The translations under genes and the position numbers were made by a program. 64,000 bases of DNA from Panulirus ornatus (Eukaryota > Arthropoda > Malacostraca > Decapoda > Palinuridae). The notes under the pieces were generated by a model. It was not told the DNA's origin, searched no databases, and saw nothing but the letters and a program-made list of their open reading frames with translations. The DNA lies in contig NC_092250.1 of NCBI RefSeq assembly GCF_036320965.1, positions 10,749,100 through 10,813,099 of the forward strand, in the 5' to 3' direction. This document shows positions 24,235-38,408 of the stretch, piece by piece (positions within the stretch are counted from its first letter, which is position 1; each line of letters opens with the position of its first letter).

Positions 24235-25899
24235 CTGTGTGTGAAACATGAAAGAACATTAACTTAAAGACTCAAAGTAATAATGACTTGTAGTTTAGTT
24301 ACTAATGATTTTTAAGTTAACCAAACTCACTCTTTGAACGTATATAAGGTATATGTTTTTCATTGTTCCGAAAATGTTAAAACGATGCATCATGTGTGGC
24401 TCATTTTTTTATTCATTATCAAAAAGGTGTCATGTAACTTCAAATCACGAGAATTTTTTTTTTTCATATACATGAAAGGAAAGCATAAACTCTAAGTCTA
24501 AAATATGGCAATCTATATTGCTGTTTCACGGACAGTTAAACTCATGGTAGAGATTGTACATCCTTTGATAGCAAAACTAAAGACCACACTCATCTCTTTC
24601 TTTCATGATCGATTATTATGTATGTTTAAGTTTATGAAGCTCTCTCGATTAAAAAGAAAAAAAAAGTGGCCAAAACCAAAATAGCTACTGTGAGCATTTG
24701 TTCCGTAATAACTTTTTGTACATCAACTTTCATATTCAAGAAAAAATTCAAACGAACTAAATTTTATAATTTCCCTTTTATTTCACCGATTTAGAAAAAA
24801 AAATAGATAAATAAATTTGCCATCAGTTAAGATTCACTGCGTTCTTGAAGACACCAACACGGTCGGGTTCCTCACTCCAGACACTTATCACGAGCGAACA
24901 AACTGAAACCCATTGACCAGCTCGGTGTCGGGTGTCCAGGTTCCTCGTTGTAATTCTTGTTCCTGCCAGTTGTGCTTACCTAATTCATCTAAGATTTCAA
25001 TGAAAACATCTTACACATCGACTTGGTTGAATGTACATGAAAAGTTTAGTAAACTATAATCTGAATAGTCACTGTAATGAAAATTGATACAATTACAAAT
25101 AATTTCTAAAGTAATTGTAACAGTAGTAGGTTTTGAAGATACATGTTCAATATTCTCCAGAAGTAAGAGTTTAACAGATTTTCACTTGAAATAAACTTGA
25201 TAAATTTGATCGTATTCACTGACAGAGGATCTGAAGAACAAATGGGACTAATCTGTCATAATACAGATTGGGTCAGAACTTGCATACATGGATAGCAGAT
25301 TAGTACACGAGTTAGATCAGACGTAGGCTAAAGGACTCTTCTAATCATGGCAATATATAGACATAACCATAAAAATAAAGAAAAATTTTTTAGTGCCTCA
25401 GATTTTAGATATGATTCTATGTATATCCACACCACTGAAAATGGCCATTTCCTTCTAGCAGCTCTAGTTTTTGAGATAATGCACTTATCAATAAATGCAT
25501 CTCTCATGAGCATGTCACAGCGTGTGTTCCCTTTTGTAATGCCATTGGCAACTCTATGTATTTTCCCGCCTTGGCGAAGTCTCACCTCATCTCGCTGAGT
25601 CAGTCTGGGTCTGGTGGAAGGACCGAAAGGTTGTTTTCAACTGGACGCTGTACTTCCCTTCCTAGAATACATAAGAGTTCATACAGTTTGCCTCTTCCCC
25701 CAACCAATCGTTACAATAATCTTTGGCAAATTAGGTAATGTGTCCTGAATAATTCTTGGTGTAGCGGTAGGTTACAAGGTACTTGTACAGGCTACTTGGT
25801 ATCACATCAGTCTATCTAAATCTACTTCAACCGTTTTCATACTTTTTATTTTCTTTTCAGTTGCAGGTGATGACTTGACTTCCTTTAAGAACAAAGTGT
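24235..25899. other. Single-copy sequence upstream of the heme exon, no gene recognised
   Basis: AT-rich sequence, presumably intron of the P450 gene. I saw no exon, mobile element or microsatellite of note on either strand. Confidence 0.6.
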
Positions 25900-27510
25900 T
25901 TGGATCATCCACATTCTTTCTGCTCTATTTGTGATTTTGTGAAAAGGGCATACTTAAGCTATTTCAAAATACAACTACGGGACCAAAATAAGACATGGGC
26001 TCAACATATTGCTTGTAAAACTTTTGTTGAGCACCTGCGGCAGTGGACTAATGGCAAGAGGAAATGTCTGGAGTTTGGCATACTAATGGTCTGGAAAGAA
26101 CTTACTTCTGACTGGTTAACACAGAATATTAATGGACGTAATCGGAGTAAATGAACGTATCCTGACCTAGACTCGAAAAAACGACCTGTTGCACACTCAG
26201 ATGAAATACCTGTCCCAACATTCACTGATCTGGAAGAACTCCCTGAATAAGATGAATACTCTGCTTCTACTGTAGACAGTACTCGTGGGGAAAGTGACAG
26301 CGATTTTGAAGGAACCTCAGCAGTAGCAGAAGTTTTTTGCCAGCTGGAGCTCAATGACCCCTTAAGGGGCTAAATTTTTCGAAGAACTCAGCAGAAATGT
26401 TGGCTTCCTGCCAGGCAAGCAGAAAAGAACTTACTGCAACTGGGAACCAAAATCACTTACTATTGTAATAAAGAAATGGATTTACTGCCCTTCTAGGAGG
26501 AAAATGATTTCGATATTTGCAATGATGTTCAAGGCTTGCCGATAAAAAATGAGCATATCAAAATATGTACCAAGTGAATGGCGATTACTTATAGATAATT
26601 CTAAGCGGAGCTTAAAATTTTGTACTTCTGCATAATAGTAACAGATATTGAATAGCCACAATTGGTCACTGAAGTAAGATGACTGAACAGCAGAAAACAA
26701 TCGCCCTGGTCTTACAGAAGATATAATACCACCATCACCAATGGCTAAGCTGTGTGGATCTTAAGATGGTGACTTTTCTCCTAGTTCAGCAGAGTGGATA
26801 CTCCAAGTATCCCTGCTTTATATGGCTCTGGGATAGTAGAGCTGAGGATGAGCACTGGGTGCGAAAATAATGGCCTCTGAAAGAAAACATGATGGTTGGA
26901 GAAAAGAATGTAATCGCAGAACCCTTGGTTGACAGAGATGATATCATTTTACCTCCAATGCACATCAAACTAGGTTTAATGAAACAGTTTGTGAAGCGTT
27001 TGGGCAAAAAGAGGGACTATGCTTAGACTACACATCCAGAAAATTTCCAGCGCTGAGCATGGAGAAACTGAAGCCAGGTGTTTTCGACGGGCCGTAAATC
27101 AGGGAACTCGTGAAAGACCTACATTGCCAAGATTCAATGAACATTGCTGAGGCAGATGCATGGTCTTCGTTCGCTCTTGTTGTAAGGAATTTCCCTGGGT
27201 ACAATAAAGTAGATAACTACTCTGCACTAGTGGAGAACATGTTCTCTTCTTTCCTTCAACTTGACGTAAATTGAGCATCAAAGTGCATTACCTCCTCAGC
27301 TACTTGGATCGTTTCCCAGACATCCTTGGTGACCTAAGTGAGGAACAGGGTGAACGACTCCACCAAGGTTTAGGAACCATGGAAGAAAGATACCGGGAAC
27401 ACTGGGGTACTCATATGATGGCGGATTACTGCTGGTCTATTCAACATGATTGTCCTGAGGCAGCTCACCGCAAGAAGTCTTTAAACGTGAGATGTCTGAG
27501 TAAATGAACA
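25900..27510 (+). pseudogene. Broken copy of an unnamed invertebrate protein family
   Basis: Pieces of one long protein appear in order but in several frames. The N-terminal part is at 25900-26154 (SFCSICDFVKRAYLSYFK with a C-x-x-C pair, then WAQHIACKTFVEHLRQWTNG). A middle part near 26162-26260 reads RPVAHSDEIPVP. Next come KNLLQLGTKITYYCN near 26425-26470 and ILPPxHIK-like sequence near 26950. The C-terminal part is open at 27271-27507 (VHYLLSYLDRFPDILGDLSE, then HMMADYCWS). I recognise this order from a widespread family of uncharacterised proteins in arthropods and cnidarians, which occurs as many copies and has no assigned function. Stops and frameshifts throughout show this copy is inactive. 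No introns are evident. Terminal repeats were not found. Confidence 0.75.
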
Positions 27511-27840
27511 TTGTATCAATGATGTATAACTTTCTATGCTTGTTCCACCATTATCCGATTCTATGGATGTATTTCAATCATAAATAAACAAATTCTACTT
27601 GTATGAAGCTTTTCTTTATTTTATATAAAAAGGCAACAATAATGATATGTAGTCATCAATCATTGTGCCCGATCGGTTGTATGTATAGCAATTAGAGGTA
27701 TATCATATCTCGATAACCAGAGCTGCTAAATTGATGGCATATTTAGAATCAGTGACCGAAATTTACCTAAAAACAGGTCTATCTCAGGCACCAAATTCTG
27801 TGTTCCCAATTAATCATTGATCCATTCATTATCAGAGACG

Positions 27841-28125
27841 GACTAAGGGCCCCGTGTTATTCAGTACACGATAACAAAAGCATTGTAAAGGTTGGGAAGG
27901 AATAAGTGTATACATGAAAAGTAGAATAAAGATACGAGTTTGGTCCTGGAAATGGGCTGAGGGCCCTTTGTATTCATTCAGTACGCACATCTATGGACAG
28001 AACTCTGATATGAGAGTTAAGTTGCAGGGGTGGGCAAAGGGCTCCATGTATTTAGCTAATGGATACACTTTACATGGAAAAGGGAGAAAAAGGGGCTAAG
28101 GGCGTTATGTATTCAGTTTCTAGAC
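27841..28125 (+). repeat. Degenerate tandem motif, four units
   Basis: The block GGGCTRAGGGCCC...TGTATTCAGT recurs near 27842, 27955, 28032 and 28094, with spacings of about 114, 76 and 62 bp and considerable drift. No coding potential or known family was recognised. Confidence 0.55.
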
Positions 28126-28257
28126 ACACACTAAGTGCTTGTTAATACACACATACGGGTGATATAATTCCATTATATCTTCTCTAGGTGACTGCCTCAA
28201 ATAGCTATATCCAAATATTTACATACACCAAATACAATGTACTGTCTTCAATTAAAG

Positions 28258-28549
28258 ACATGGCGCTGGTGGCAGATTCGAGTAAGAAACTGCAAAGGGT
28301 GGTGTCTGAGTTTGGAGGCGAGTGTGAAAGAAGAAAGTGAGAGTAAATATGAATAAAAGTAAGGCTCCTGGGCTTAATAGAATGAACAGTGCAAAGGGAC
28401 TGCTTAGTTGGATGATAGTTGGAATGAAGAAAACTTTGAAAAAGTTAAATGTTTTAGATACCTGGGAGTGACTATGGTAGTGAATGGGACCACAGAATCC
28501 GAGGTGAGTTAAAGGGTGGCTGATAAGGCAAATGTTCTGGGAACTTTGA
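28258..28549 (+). mobile_element. LINE fragment from RT motif C to the C-terminal region
   Basis: It begins with sequence encoding the residues after FADD (GCGCTGGTGGCAGATTCG, 28263-28280) and ends at AATGTTCTGGGAACTTTGAA (28531-28550). It is diverged and frameshifted. A second LINE segment from the endonuclease is joined directly to it. Confidence 0.82.
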
Positions 28550-30956
28550 ATAATCATAACAGGCAAGTCTTTTGGGAGCAGCTGAGTGAGGGTCTTAGCA
28601 GCTTTGATGCACGAGACCGGGTAAAAGTGATGGGTGATTTGAATGCAAAAGTGAGTAATGTGGCAGTTGAGGGTGTAATGGGGGTACATGGGGTGTTTAG
28701 TGTTGTAAATGGAAATGGTGAAGAGCTTGTAGACTTGTGTGCTGAAAAAGGATTGGTAAAACCTGGTTTAAAAAGAGAGATATAATAAGTATATATATGT
28801 AAGTAGGAGAGATAATTAGAGAGCGTTATTGGGTTAAGAGGCGCGTGAGAGAGAGACTTTTGGATGTAAATGTGCTGATAGGGGCAACTGGAGGGATGTC
28901 TGATCATTATCTTGTGGAGGCGAGGGTGAAGATTTGTAGACGTTTTCAGAAAAGAAGAGAGAATGTTGGGATGAAGAGAGTGATGAGAGTAAGTGGGTTT
29001 GGAAAGGAGACTTGTGTGAGGAAGTACCAAGAGAGATTAAGAGCAGAATGGAAAATGGTGAGAGCAAATGACGTAATAGGAGCGGGGAATTAATGAGATG
29101 TATTAAGAGAAGCTGTGATGGCTTGCGCAAAAGATGCCTGTGGCATGAGAAAGTTGGGAGGTGGGCAGATTAGAAAGGGTAGTGAGTGGTGGGATGAAGA
29201 AGTAAGATTGTTATTGAAAGAGAAGACAGGGGCGTTTGGATGATTTTTGCAGGGAAATAGTGTGAACGACTGGGAGATGTATAAAAGTATGAGGCAGGAG
29301 GTTAAGAAAAAGGTGCAAGAGGTGAAAAAAGAGGGCAAATGAGAGTTGGGATGAGAGAGTATCATTAAATCTTAGGGAGAATAAGAATATGTTTTGGCAG
29401 GAGGTAAATGATGTGCAAAAGACAAGAGAGCAAATGGGAACATCGGTGAAGGGGCTAATGGGGAGGTAATAACAAGTGGTAGAGTGAGCAGATGGAGTGA
29501 GTATTTTAAAGATTTGTTGAATGTGTTTGATGACAGAGTGGCAGATATAAGGTGTTTTGGTCGAGGTGGTGTGAAAAGTGAGAGGGTCAGGGCAAATCGT
29601 TCGGTAAACAGAGAAGAGGTAGTGAAACTTTCCGGAAGATGAAAGCCGGCAAGGCGGCGGGTTTCGTTGGTATTGCAGTGAAATTTACCTTTCAAGGGGG
29701 TGACTGTGTAGTTGAATGGTTGGTAAGGATATTCAGAATATGTATGGCTCATGGTGAAGTGCCAAAGGATTGGCAGAATGCATGCATTGTACCACTGTAC
29801 AAAGGCAAAGAGGATAAAGGTGAGTGTTCAAATAACAGAGGTATAAGTTTGTTGGGTATTCCTGAGAAATTATATGGGAGGGTATTGACTGAGAGGGTAA
29901 AGGCATGTGCAAAGCATCAGATTGGGGAAGAACAGTGTGGTTTCAGAAGTGGCAAAGGATGTGTGGATCAAGTGTTTGTTTTGAAAAATATAGGTGAGAA
30001 ATACTTAGAAAAACACATGGATTTGTACGTAGCATTTATGGGTCTGCTAGAAACAGTGAAAAGTTTTTAAGGATGTAAGGCAAGTGTTGAAGCTGGAAGA
30101 GAGGAAAGTGATTGGTTCCAAGTGAATGATGGTTTGCGGCATGGGTGCGTGATGTCTCCATGGTTGTTTAATTTGTTTCTGGATGGGGCTGTTAGCGAGG
30201 GAAATGCAACAGTTTTTGAGCGAAGGGCAAGTATGAAGTATGTTGTGGATGAGAGGGCTTGGGAAGTGAGTCAGTTGTTGTTCGCTGATGATACAGCGCT
30301 GGTGGCTGATTCATGTGAGAAACTGCAGAAGTTGGTGACTGAGTTTGGTGGGAGTAAATGTGAATAAGGGCAAAGTTATTAGGTTTAGCAGAGTTGTGGG
30401 ACATGTAAATTGGGAGGTACGTTTGAATGGAAAAAAAAAATGGAATAAGTGAAAGGTTTTAAATATCTGGGAGTGGATTTGGCAGCGGATGGAACCATGG
30501 AAGTGTGAGTTACACGCTGGAGGAGGGGGCGAAGGTTCTGGAAGCGTTGAAGAATGTGTGGAAGGCGAGAACGTTATCTTGGAGAGCAACAATGGTTATG
30601 TTTGAAGGAATAGTGATTCCAACAATGTTATAGGGTTGTGAGGAATGGGCTTATAGATAAAGTTGTGCGGAGGAGGGTAAATGTCTTAGAAATATGTTTG
30701 ACGACACTTTGTGGTGTGAGGTGGTTTGATTGAGTAAGTAATAAAAGGGTAAGAAAGATGTGTGGTAGTAAAAAAAAGTATGGTTGAGAGAGCAGAAGAG
30801 GGTGTATTGAAATGGTTTAGTCACATGGAGAGAATGATGAGGAAAGATTCACAAAGAGGATATATGCGTCACAAGTGGAAGGATCGAGAATTGGGTGATC
30901 AAATTGGAGGTGGAAGGAAGGAGTGAAAAAGATTTTGAGCGATCGGAACCTGAACA
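28550..30956 (+). mobile_element. LINE-B, endonuclease to C-terminus, inactive
   Basis: The plus-strand copy starts inside the endonuclease domain (RQVFWEQLSEG, then VMGDLNAKVSN, open 28516-28785), with SDH at about 28900. Linker and RT follow, open at 29639-30070 (fingers) and 30122-30367 (motif B changed to RHGCVMSP, motif C FADD intact). Motif A is damaged: the region after AFMG jumps to LLETVKSF, a deletion of about 75 bp near 30043. It ends near 30956 within the C-terminal region, where a minus-strand 3' UTR begins. Confidence 0.88.
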
Positions 30957-33440
30957 TACATAACTCATACTGTCTGCCGTTATTCATTCCCGTCGTCACT
31001 CCGCCACTCATGAAATGAAAACCCCCTCCCCCAACATGTGCGCGAAGTAGCGCTAGGAAAAGACAACAAAGGCCACATTGGTTCACACTCAGTCTCTAGC
31101 TGTCATGTATAATGAACCGAAACCACAGCTCCCCTTCCACATCCAGGCAACACAAAACTTTCCATATTTTCCCACAGACGCTTCACATGCTTGGGTCAAT
31201 CCATTGACAGTACGTCGACCCCGGTATACCACTTCGTTCCAATTCACTCTATTTTTTGCTCGCCTTTCACCCTCCTGCATGTTCAGGCACCGATCAATCA
31301 AAATCCTCTTCATCTTCCCACCTCCAATTTGGTCTCCAACTTCTCCTTGTTACCTCCTTCTCTGACACGTATATCCTCTTTATCAATCTTTTCACACTCA
31401 TTCTCTCCATGTGATCAAACCATTTAAAAACACCCTCTTCTGCTCTCTCAACCACACTCTTTTTATCACCACACATATCTCTTACCCTTTCATTACTTAC
31501 TCAATCAAACCACCTCACACCACATATTGTCCTCAAGCACCTCATTTCCAGCACATCCACCCTCCTTCGCACAACTCTATCTATAGCCCACGCCTCGCAA
31601 CTATATAACATTATTGGAACCACTATTTCTTCAAACATACCCATTTTTGCTCTCCAAGATAACGTTCTCGATTTCCACACATTCAATGCTCCAAGAACTT
31701 TCGCCCCCTCCCCCATCCTATGATTCACTTCCGCTTCCATGGTTCCATCCGCTGCTAAATCCACTCCCAGATATCTAAAACACTTCACTTCCAGTTTTTC
31801 TCTATTCAAACTTACCTCCCAATTGGCTTGTCCCTCAACCCTACTGTACCTAATGAGCTTGCTCTTATTCACAATTACTCTCAACTTTCTTCTTTCACAC
31901 ACTTTACCAATCTCAGTCACCAGCTCCTGCAGTTTCTCACCTGAATCAGCCACCAGCGCCGTATCATCAGCGAACAACAAATGACTCACTTCCCAAGCTC
32001 TCTCATCCACAACAGACTGCATACTTGCCCCTCTCTCCAAAACTCTTGCATTTAGATCATTAACAACCCCAGCCATATACAAATTAAACAACAATGGAGA
32101 CATCACGCACCCCTGCCCAAAACCAACATTCACTGAGAACCAATCACATTCTTCCTAAACGTACACATGCCTTACATCCTGGATAAAAAGTTTTCACTGC
32201 TTCTAACAACTTACATCCCACACCATATATTCTTAATACCTTCCAAAGAGCATCTCTACCATCTCATTCATATGCCTTCTCCAGATCCATAAATGTTACA
32301 TACAAAGCCATTTGCTTTTCTAAGTATTTCTCATATACATTTTTCAAAGCAAACACCTGAACCACACATCCTCTACCACTTCTGAAACCACATTGTTCTT
32401 CCCAAATCTGAAGCTCTGTACATGCCTTCACCCTCTCAATCAATACCCTCCCATATAATTTCCCAGGAATACTCAACAAACTTATACCTCTGTAATTTGA
32501 GTACTCACTCTTATCCCCTTTGCCTTTGTACAATGGCACTATGCAAGCATTCCACCAATCCTTAGGCACCTCACAATGAGTCATAGATACATTAAATAAC
32601 CTTACCAACCAGTCAAAAATGCAGTCAACCCCAATCTTTAATACATTTCACTGCAATACCATCCAACCCTGCTGCCTCTCCGGCTTTCATCTTCCGCAAA
32701 CTTTTAATACCTCTTCTTTGTTTACAAAATCATTCTCCTTAACACTCTCACTTTGCACACCACCTCGACTAAAACACCCTATATCTGCCACTCTATCATC
32801 AAACACATTCAACAAACCTTCAAAATACTCACTCCATCTCCTCCTCACATCACCACTTTTTGTTATCACCTTCCCATTTGTTCCATTATCTTACGCACTT
32901 TATTCACCTCATCCCAAAACATCTTTTTATTCTCCCTAAAATCTAATGATACTCTCTCACTCCAACTCTCGTTTGCCTTCTTTTTCGCCTCTTTCACCTT
33001 CTCTTGACCTCCTGCCTCTTTCTTTTACACATCTCCCATTCATTTGCTTTATTTCACTTCAAAAATTGTCCAAATGCCTGTCTCTTCTCTTTCACTAATA
33101 ATCTTACTTCTTCATCCCACCACCCACTACCCTCTCTAATCTGTCCACCTCCCACGCTTCTCATGGCATAAGCATCTTTTGCACAAGCCATCGCTGCTTC
33201 CCTAAATACATCCAATTCCTTCCCAACTCCCCTTACGTCCTTTTTTGTAATCTTTTTCCATTTTGTCCTCAGTCCTGCTGGAACTTCTTCACACAAGTCT
33301 TCTTCCCAGGCTCACTTACTCTCACCACTCTCTTCACCCCAACTTTCTCTCTTCATTTCTGAAAACCTCTACAAAGCTTCACCTTCGCCTCCACAAGATA
33401 ATGATCAGACATCCCTCCAGTTGCACCTATCAACACATTA
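30957..33440 (-). mobile_element. LINE-B, endonuclease to 3' UTR, inactive
   Basis: The minus-strand copy contains part of the long 3' UTR (30957-31230), the C-terminal region, and RT with motifs B and C (open 31501-32133; FADD intact, GFGQGCVMSP). Motif A survives in 32264-32608 (FMDLEKAYE), and linker pieces lie up to 33296. It stops in the endonuclease near 33440 at (TA)n. The outermost 3' tail core is missing because it is joined to the facing plus-strand copy. Confidence 0.88.
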
Positions 33441-33642
<202 letters not shown>

Positions 33643-36600
33643 ATACTTTGTCGCTGTCTCCCGCGTTTGCGATGTAGCGCAAGGAAACAGACGAAAGAAA
33701 TGGCCCAACCCCCCCCCCCCCATACACATGTACATACACACGTCCACACACGCAAATATACATACCTACACAGCTTTCCATGGTTTACCCCAGACGCTTC
33801 ACATGCCTTGATTCAATCCACTGACAGCACGTCAACCCCTGTATACCACATCCCTCCAATTCACTCTATTCCTTGCCCTCCTTTCACCCTCCTGCATGTT
33901 CATGCCCCGATCACACAAAATCTTTTTCACTCCATCTTTCCACCTCCAATTTGGTCTCCCTCTTCTCCTCGTTCCCTCCACCTCCGACACATATATCCTC
34001 TTGGTCAATCTTTCCTCACTCATTCTCTCCATGTGCCCAAACCATTTCAAAACACCCTCTTCTGCTCTCTCAACCACGCTCTTTTTATTTCCACACATCT
34101 CTCTTACCCTTACGTTACTTACTCGATCAAACCACCTCACACCACACATTGTCCTCAAACATCTCATTTCCAGCACATCCATCCTCCTGCGCACAACTCT
34201 ATCCATAGCCCACGCCTCGCAACCATACAACATTGTTGGAACCGATATTCCTTCAAACATACCCATTTTTGCTTTCCGAGATAATGTTCTCGACTTCCAC
34301 ACATTTTTCAAGGCTCCCAAAATTTTCGCCCCCTCCCCCACCCTATGATCCACTTCCGCTTCCATGGTTCCATCCGCTGACAGATCCACTCCCAGATATC
34401 TAAAACACTTCACTTCCTCCAGTTTTTCTCCATTCAAACTCACCTCCCAATTGACTTGACCCTCAACCCTACTGTACCTAATAACCTTGCTCTTATTCAC
34501 ATTTACTCTTAACTTTCTTCTTCCACACACTTTACCAAACTCAGTCACCAGCTTCTGCAGTTTCTCACATGAATCAGCCACCAGCGCTGTATCATCAGCG
34601 AACAACAACTGACTCACTTCCCAAGCTCTCTCATCCCCAACAGACTTCATACTTGCCCCTCTTTCCAGGACTCTTGCATTTACCTCCCTAACAACCTCAT
34701 CCATAAACAAATTAAACAACCATGGAGACATCACACACCCCTGCCGCAAACCTACATTCACTGAGAACCAATCACTTTCCTCTCTTCCTACACGTACACA
34801 TGCCTTACATCCTCGATAAAAACTTTTCACTGCTTCTAACAACTTGCCTCCCACACCATATATTCATGGTACCTTCCACAGAGTATCTTTATCAACTCTA
34901 TCATATTCCTTCTCCAGATCCATAAATGCTACATACAAAACCATTTGCTTTTCTAAGTATTTCTCACATACCATCTTCAAAGCAAACACCTGATCCACAC
35001 CTCTACCGCTTCTGAAACCACACTACTCTTCCACAATCTGATGCTCTGTACATGCCTTCACCCTCTCAATCAATACCCTCCCATATAATTTCCCAGGAAC
35101 ACTCAACAAATTTATACCTCTGTAATTTGAGCACACTTTTTTCTCCTTTGTCTTTGTACAGTGGCAATATGCAAGCATTCCTCCAATCCTAAGGCACCTC
35201 ACCACAAGACATACATACATAAAATAATCTTACCAACCAGTCAACAATACAGTGAACCCCCTTTTAATGAATTCTACTTTAATACCATGGAAACCCGCTG
35301 CCTTGCCGGCTTTCATCTTCCGCAAAGTTTTTACTACCTCTTCTCTGTTTACCAAATCATTTTTCCCTAACCCTCTCTTTTTGCACACCACCTCGACTAA
35401 AACACCCTATATCTGCCACTGTATCATGAAACACATTCAACAAACCTTCAAAATACTCACTCCATCTCCTTCTCAAATCACCACGACTTGTTATCACCTC
35501 CCCATTAGCCCCCTTCACTGAAGTTCCCATTTGTTCCCTTGTCTTATGCACTTTAGTTACCTCCTTCCAAAACATATTTCTATTCTTCCTAAAATTTAAT
35601 GATACTCTCTCACCCCAACTCCCATTTGCCCTCTTTTTCACCTCTTGCACCTTTCTCTTCACCTTTCTTTTATACATCTCCCACTCATTTGCATTATTTC
35701 CTTGCAAAAATCGTCCAAATGCCTCTCTCTTCTCTTTAACTAATAATCTTACCTCTTTATCCTACCACTCGCTACCCTTTCTAATCTACCCACCTCCCAC
35801 GCTTCTCAAGCCACAAGCATCTTTTGCGCAAGCCATCACTGCTTCCCTAGATACATCCCATTCCTCCCCCACTCCCCTTACGTCCTTTGTTCTCACCTTT
35901 TTCCATTCTGAACTCAGTCTCTCCTGGTACTTTCTCACACAAGTCTCCTTCCCAAGCTCACTTAGTCTCACCACTCTTTTCACCCCACCATTCTCTCTTC
36001 TTTTCTGAAAACCTCTACAAATCTTCACCTTCGCCTCCACAAGATAATGATCAGACATCCCTCCAGTTGCACCTCTCAGCACATTAACACCCAAAAGTCT
36101 CTGTTTCGTGCGCCTATCAATTAACACGTAATCCAATAACGCTCTCTGGCCATCTCTCCTACTTAAATACGTATATCTTTTTAAACCAGATATTCCCAAT
36201 CACCAGTCCCTTTTTAGCACATGAATCTACAAGCTCTTCACCATTTCCACTTGCAACACTGAATACCCCATGTATACCTATTATTCCCTCAACTGTCACA
36301 TTACTCACCTTTGCATTCAAATCACCCATCACTATAACCCGGTCTCGTGCATCAAAACCGCTAACACACTGATTCAACTGTTCCCAAAACACTTGCCTCT
36401 CATGATCTTCTCGTGTCCAGGTGCATATGCACCAATAATCACCCATGTCTCTCCATCAACTTTCAGTTTTACCCATATCAATCTAGAGTTTGCTACTCCT
36501 TCCCTTGTTCTTGTCCTCTCACTAACTCTTGACTTTACTCCCAAGACATTCCCAAACCACTCTACCCCTTTACCCTTGAGCATCGTCTCACTCAGAGCCA

Positions 36601-36765
36601 AAACATCCAGGTTCCTTTCCTCAAACATACTACCTATCTCTCCTTTTTTCTCATCTCGTTTACTTCCACACACATTTAGACTCCCCAATCTGAGCCTTCG
36701 AGGAGGATGAGCACTCCCCGCGTGACTCCTTCTTATGTTTCACCTTTTAGAAAGTTAAAATATAT
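33643..36765 (-). mobile_element. LINE-A, near full length, 5' half mutated
   Basis: Minus strand. Tail and 3' UTR are at 33643-33831 and the ORF stop at 33832. The last 340 codons are open (33832-34854), with RT motifs B and C intact. Upstream the frame is broken several times; endonuclease pieces are open at 35786-36199 (SDHYLVEA), 36159-36446 (VMGDLNAKVSN) and 36374-36688 (LNVCG, LALSETML). The 5' UTR start is at 36700-36765, then (TA)n. Confidence 0.93.
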
Positions 36766-36788
36766 ACATGTATACATATATGTATGTG

Positions 36789-36971
<183 letters not shown>

Positions 36972-36984
36972 TATTTATTTATTC

Positions 36985-37434
36985 ATTTATTTTGCTTTGT
37001 CGCTGTCTCCCGCGTTAGATACACATGTATATACATACACGTCCACATACGCAAATATACATACCTATACATCTCAACGTATACATATATATACACACAT
37101 GCAGACATATAAATATTTACACTTGTACATAATTCATAATGTCTGCCTTCATTCATTCCATCGCCACCTCGCCACACATGAAATAAAAAACCCCTTCCCC
37201 CTCATGTGTGCGAGGTAGCGCTAGGAAAAGACAACAAAGAGCCAATTCGCTCACACTCAGTCTCTAGCTGTCATGTAATAATGCACCGAAATCACAGCTC
37301 CCTTTCCACATCCAGGCCCCACAGAAATTTCCATGGTTTACCCCAAACACTTCACATGCCCTGGTTCAATCCATTGACAGCACGTCGACTCTGGTATACC
37401 ACATCGTTCCAATTCACTCTATTCCTTGCACGCC
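36985..37434 (-). mobile_element. LINE-B 3' UTR fragment
   Basis: The tail core (TTTGTCGCTGTCTCCCGCG) is followed, after a small internal deletion at 37017, by the long subfamily-B 3' UTR and the last few codons (to 37434). A 10-bp TATATA stretch then joins it to a plus-strand copy. Confidence 0.88.
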
Positions 37435-37440
37435 TATATA

Positions 37441-38408
37441 TATAGGGTTGAGGAAGAAGTCAATTGGGAGATTAGTTTGAATGGAGAAAAACTGCAGGAA
37501 GTGAAGTGTTTTAGAAATCTGGGAGTGGATTTGGCAGCGGATGGAACCATGGGAGCGGAAGTGAATCATAGGGTGGGGGAGGGGGCGAAAGTTCTGGGAG
37601 AGTTGAAAATGTGTGGAAGTCGAGAACGTTATCTTGGAAAGTAAAAATGGGTATGTTTGAAGGAATAGTGGTTCCAACAATGTTATATGGTCGCAAGGCG
37701 TGGGCTATAGATAGAGTTGTGTAGAATAGTGTGGATGTGCTGGAAATGAGCCGTTTGAGGACAATATGTGGTGTGAGGTGGTTTGATCGAGTAAGTAATA
37801 AAAGTGTAAGAAAGATGTGTGGTAATATAAAGAGTGTGGTTGAGAGAGCAGAAGAGGATGTTTTGAAATGGTTTGGTCACATGGAGAGAATGAGTGAGGA
37901 ATGACTGACAAAGAGAATATATGTGTCAGAGGTGAGGGAACAAGGAGAAGTGGGAGACCAAATTGGAGGTGGAAAGATGGAGTGAAAAAGATTTTAAGTG
38001 ATAGGGGCCTGAACATGTAGGAAGGTTAAAGGCGTGCAAGGAATAGAGTGAATTGGAACAATGCGGTATACCGGGGTCGACGTGCTGTCAATGGATTGAA
38101 CCAGGGAATGTGAAGCATCTGGGGTAAACCATGTAAAGGTTTGTGGGGCCTGGATGTGGAAAGGGAGCTGTGGTTTCGCTGCATTATACATGACAGCTAC
38201 AGACTGAGTGTGAACGAATGTGGCCATTGTTCTTTTCCTAGCGCTACCTCGCGCACATGCGGGGGGAGGATATTTTCATTTCATTTACTGCGGGGAGGCA
38301 ACGGGAATGAATAAGGGTAGACAGTATGAATTATATACAAGTGTATATATGTATATGTCTGTGTGTGTATATATATATGTATACGTTGAGATGTATAGGT
38401 ATGTATAT
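37441..38408 (+). mobile_element. LINE-B 3' fragment
   Basis: It starts after RT motif D (GTTGAGGAAGAAGTCAATTG) and runs through the C-terminal region with several stops and small deletions. The long 3' UTR is cut at about 38408, where a minus-strand 3' UTR begins. Confidence 0.88.

Noticed and set aside
24841..24960. Possible upstream P450 exon in the GC-richer patch
   Set aside because: Translation in all minus-strand frames shows no I-helix or ExxR motif.
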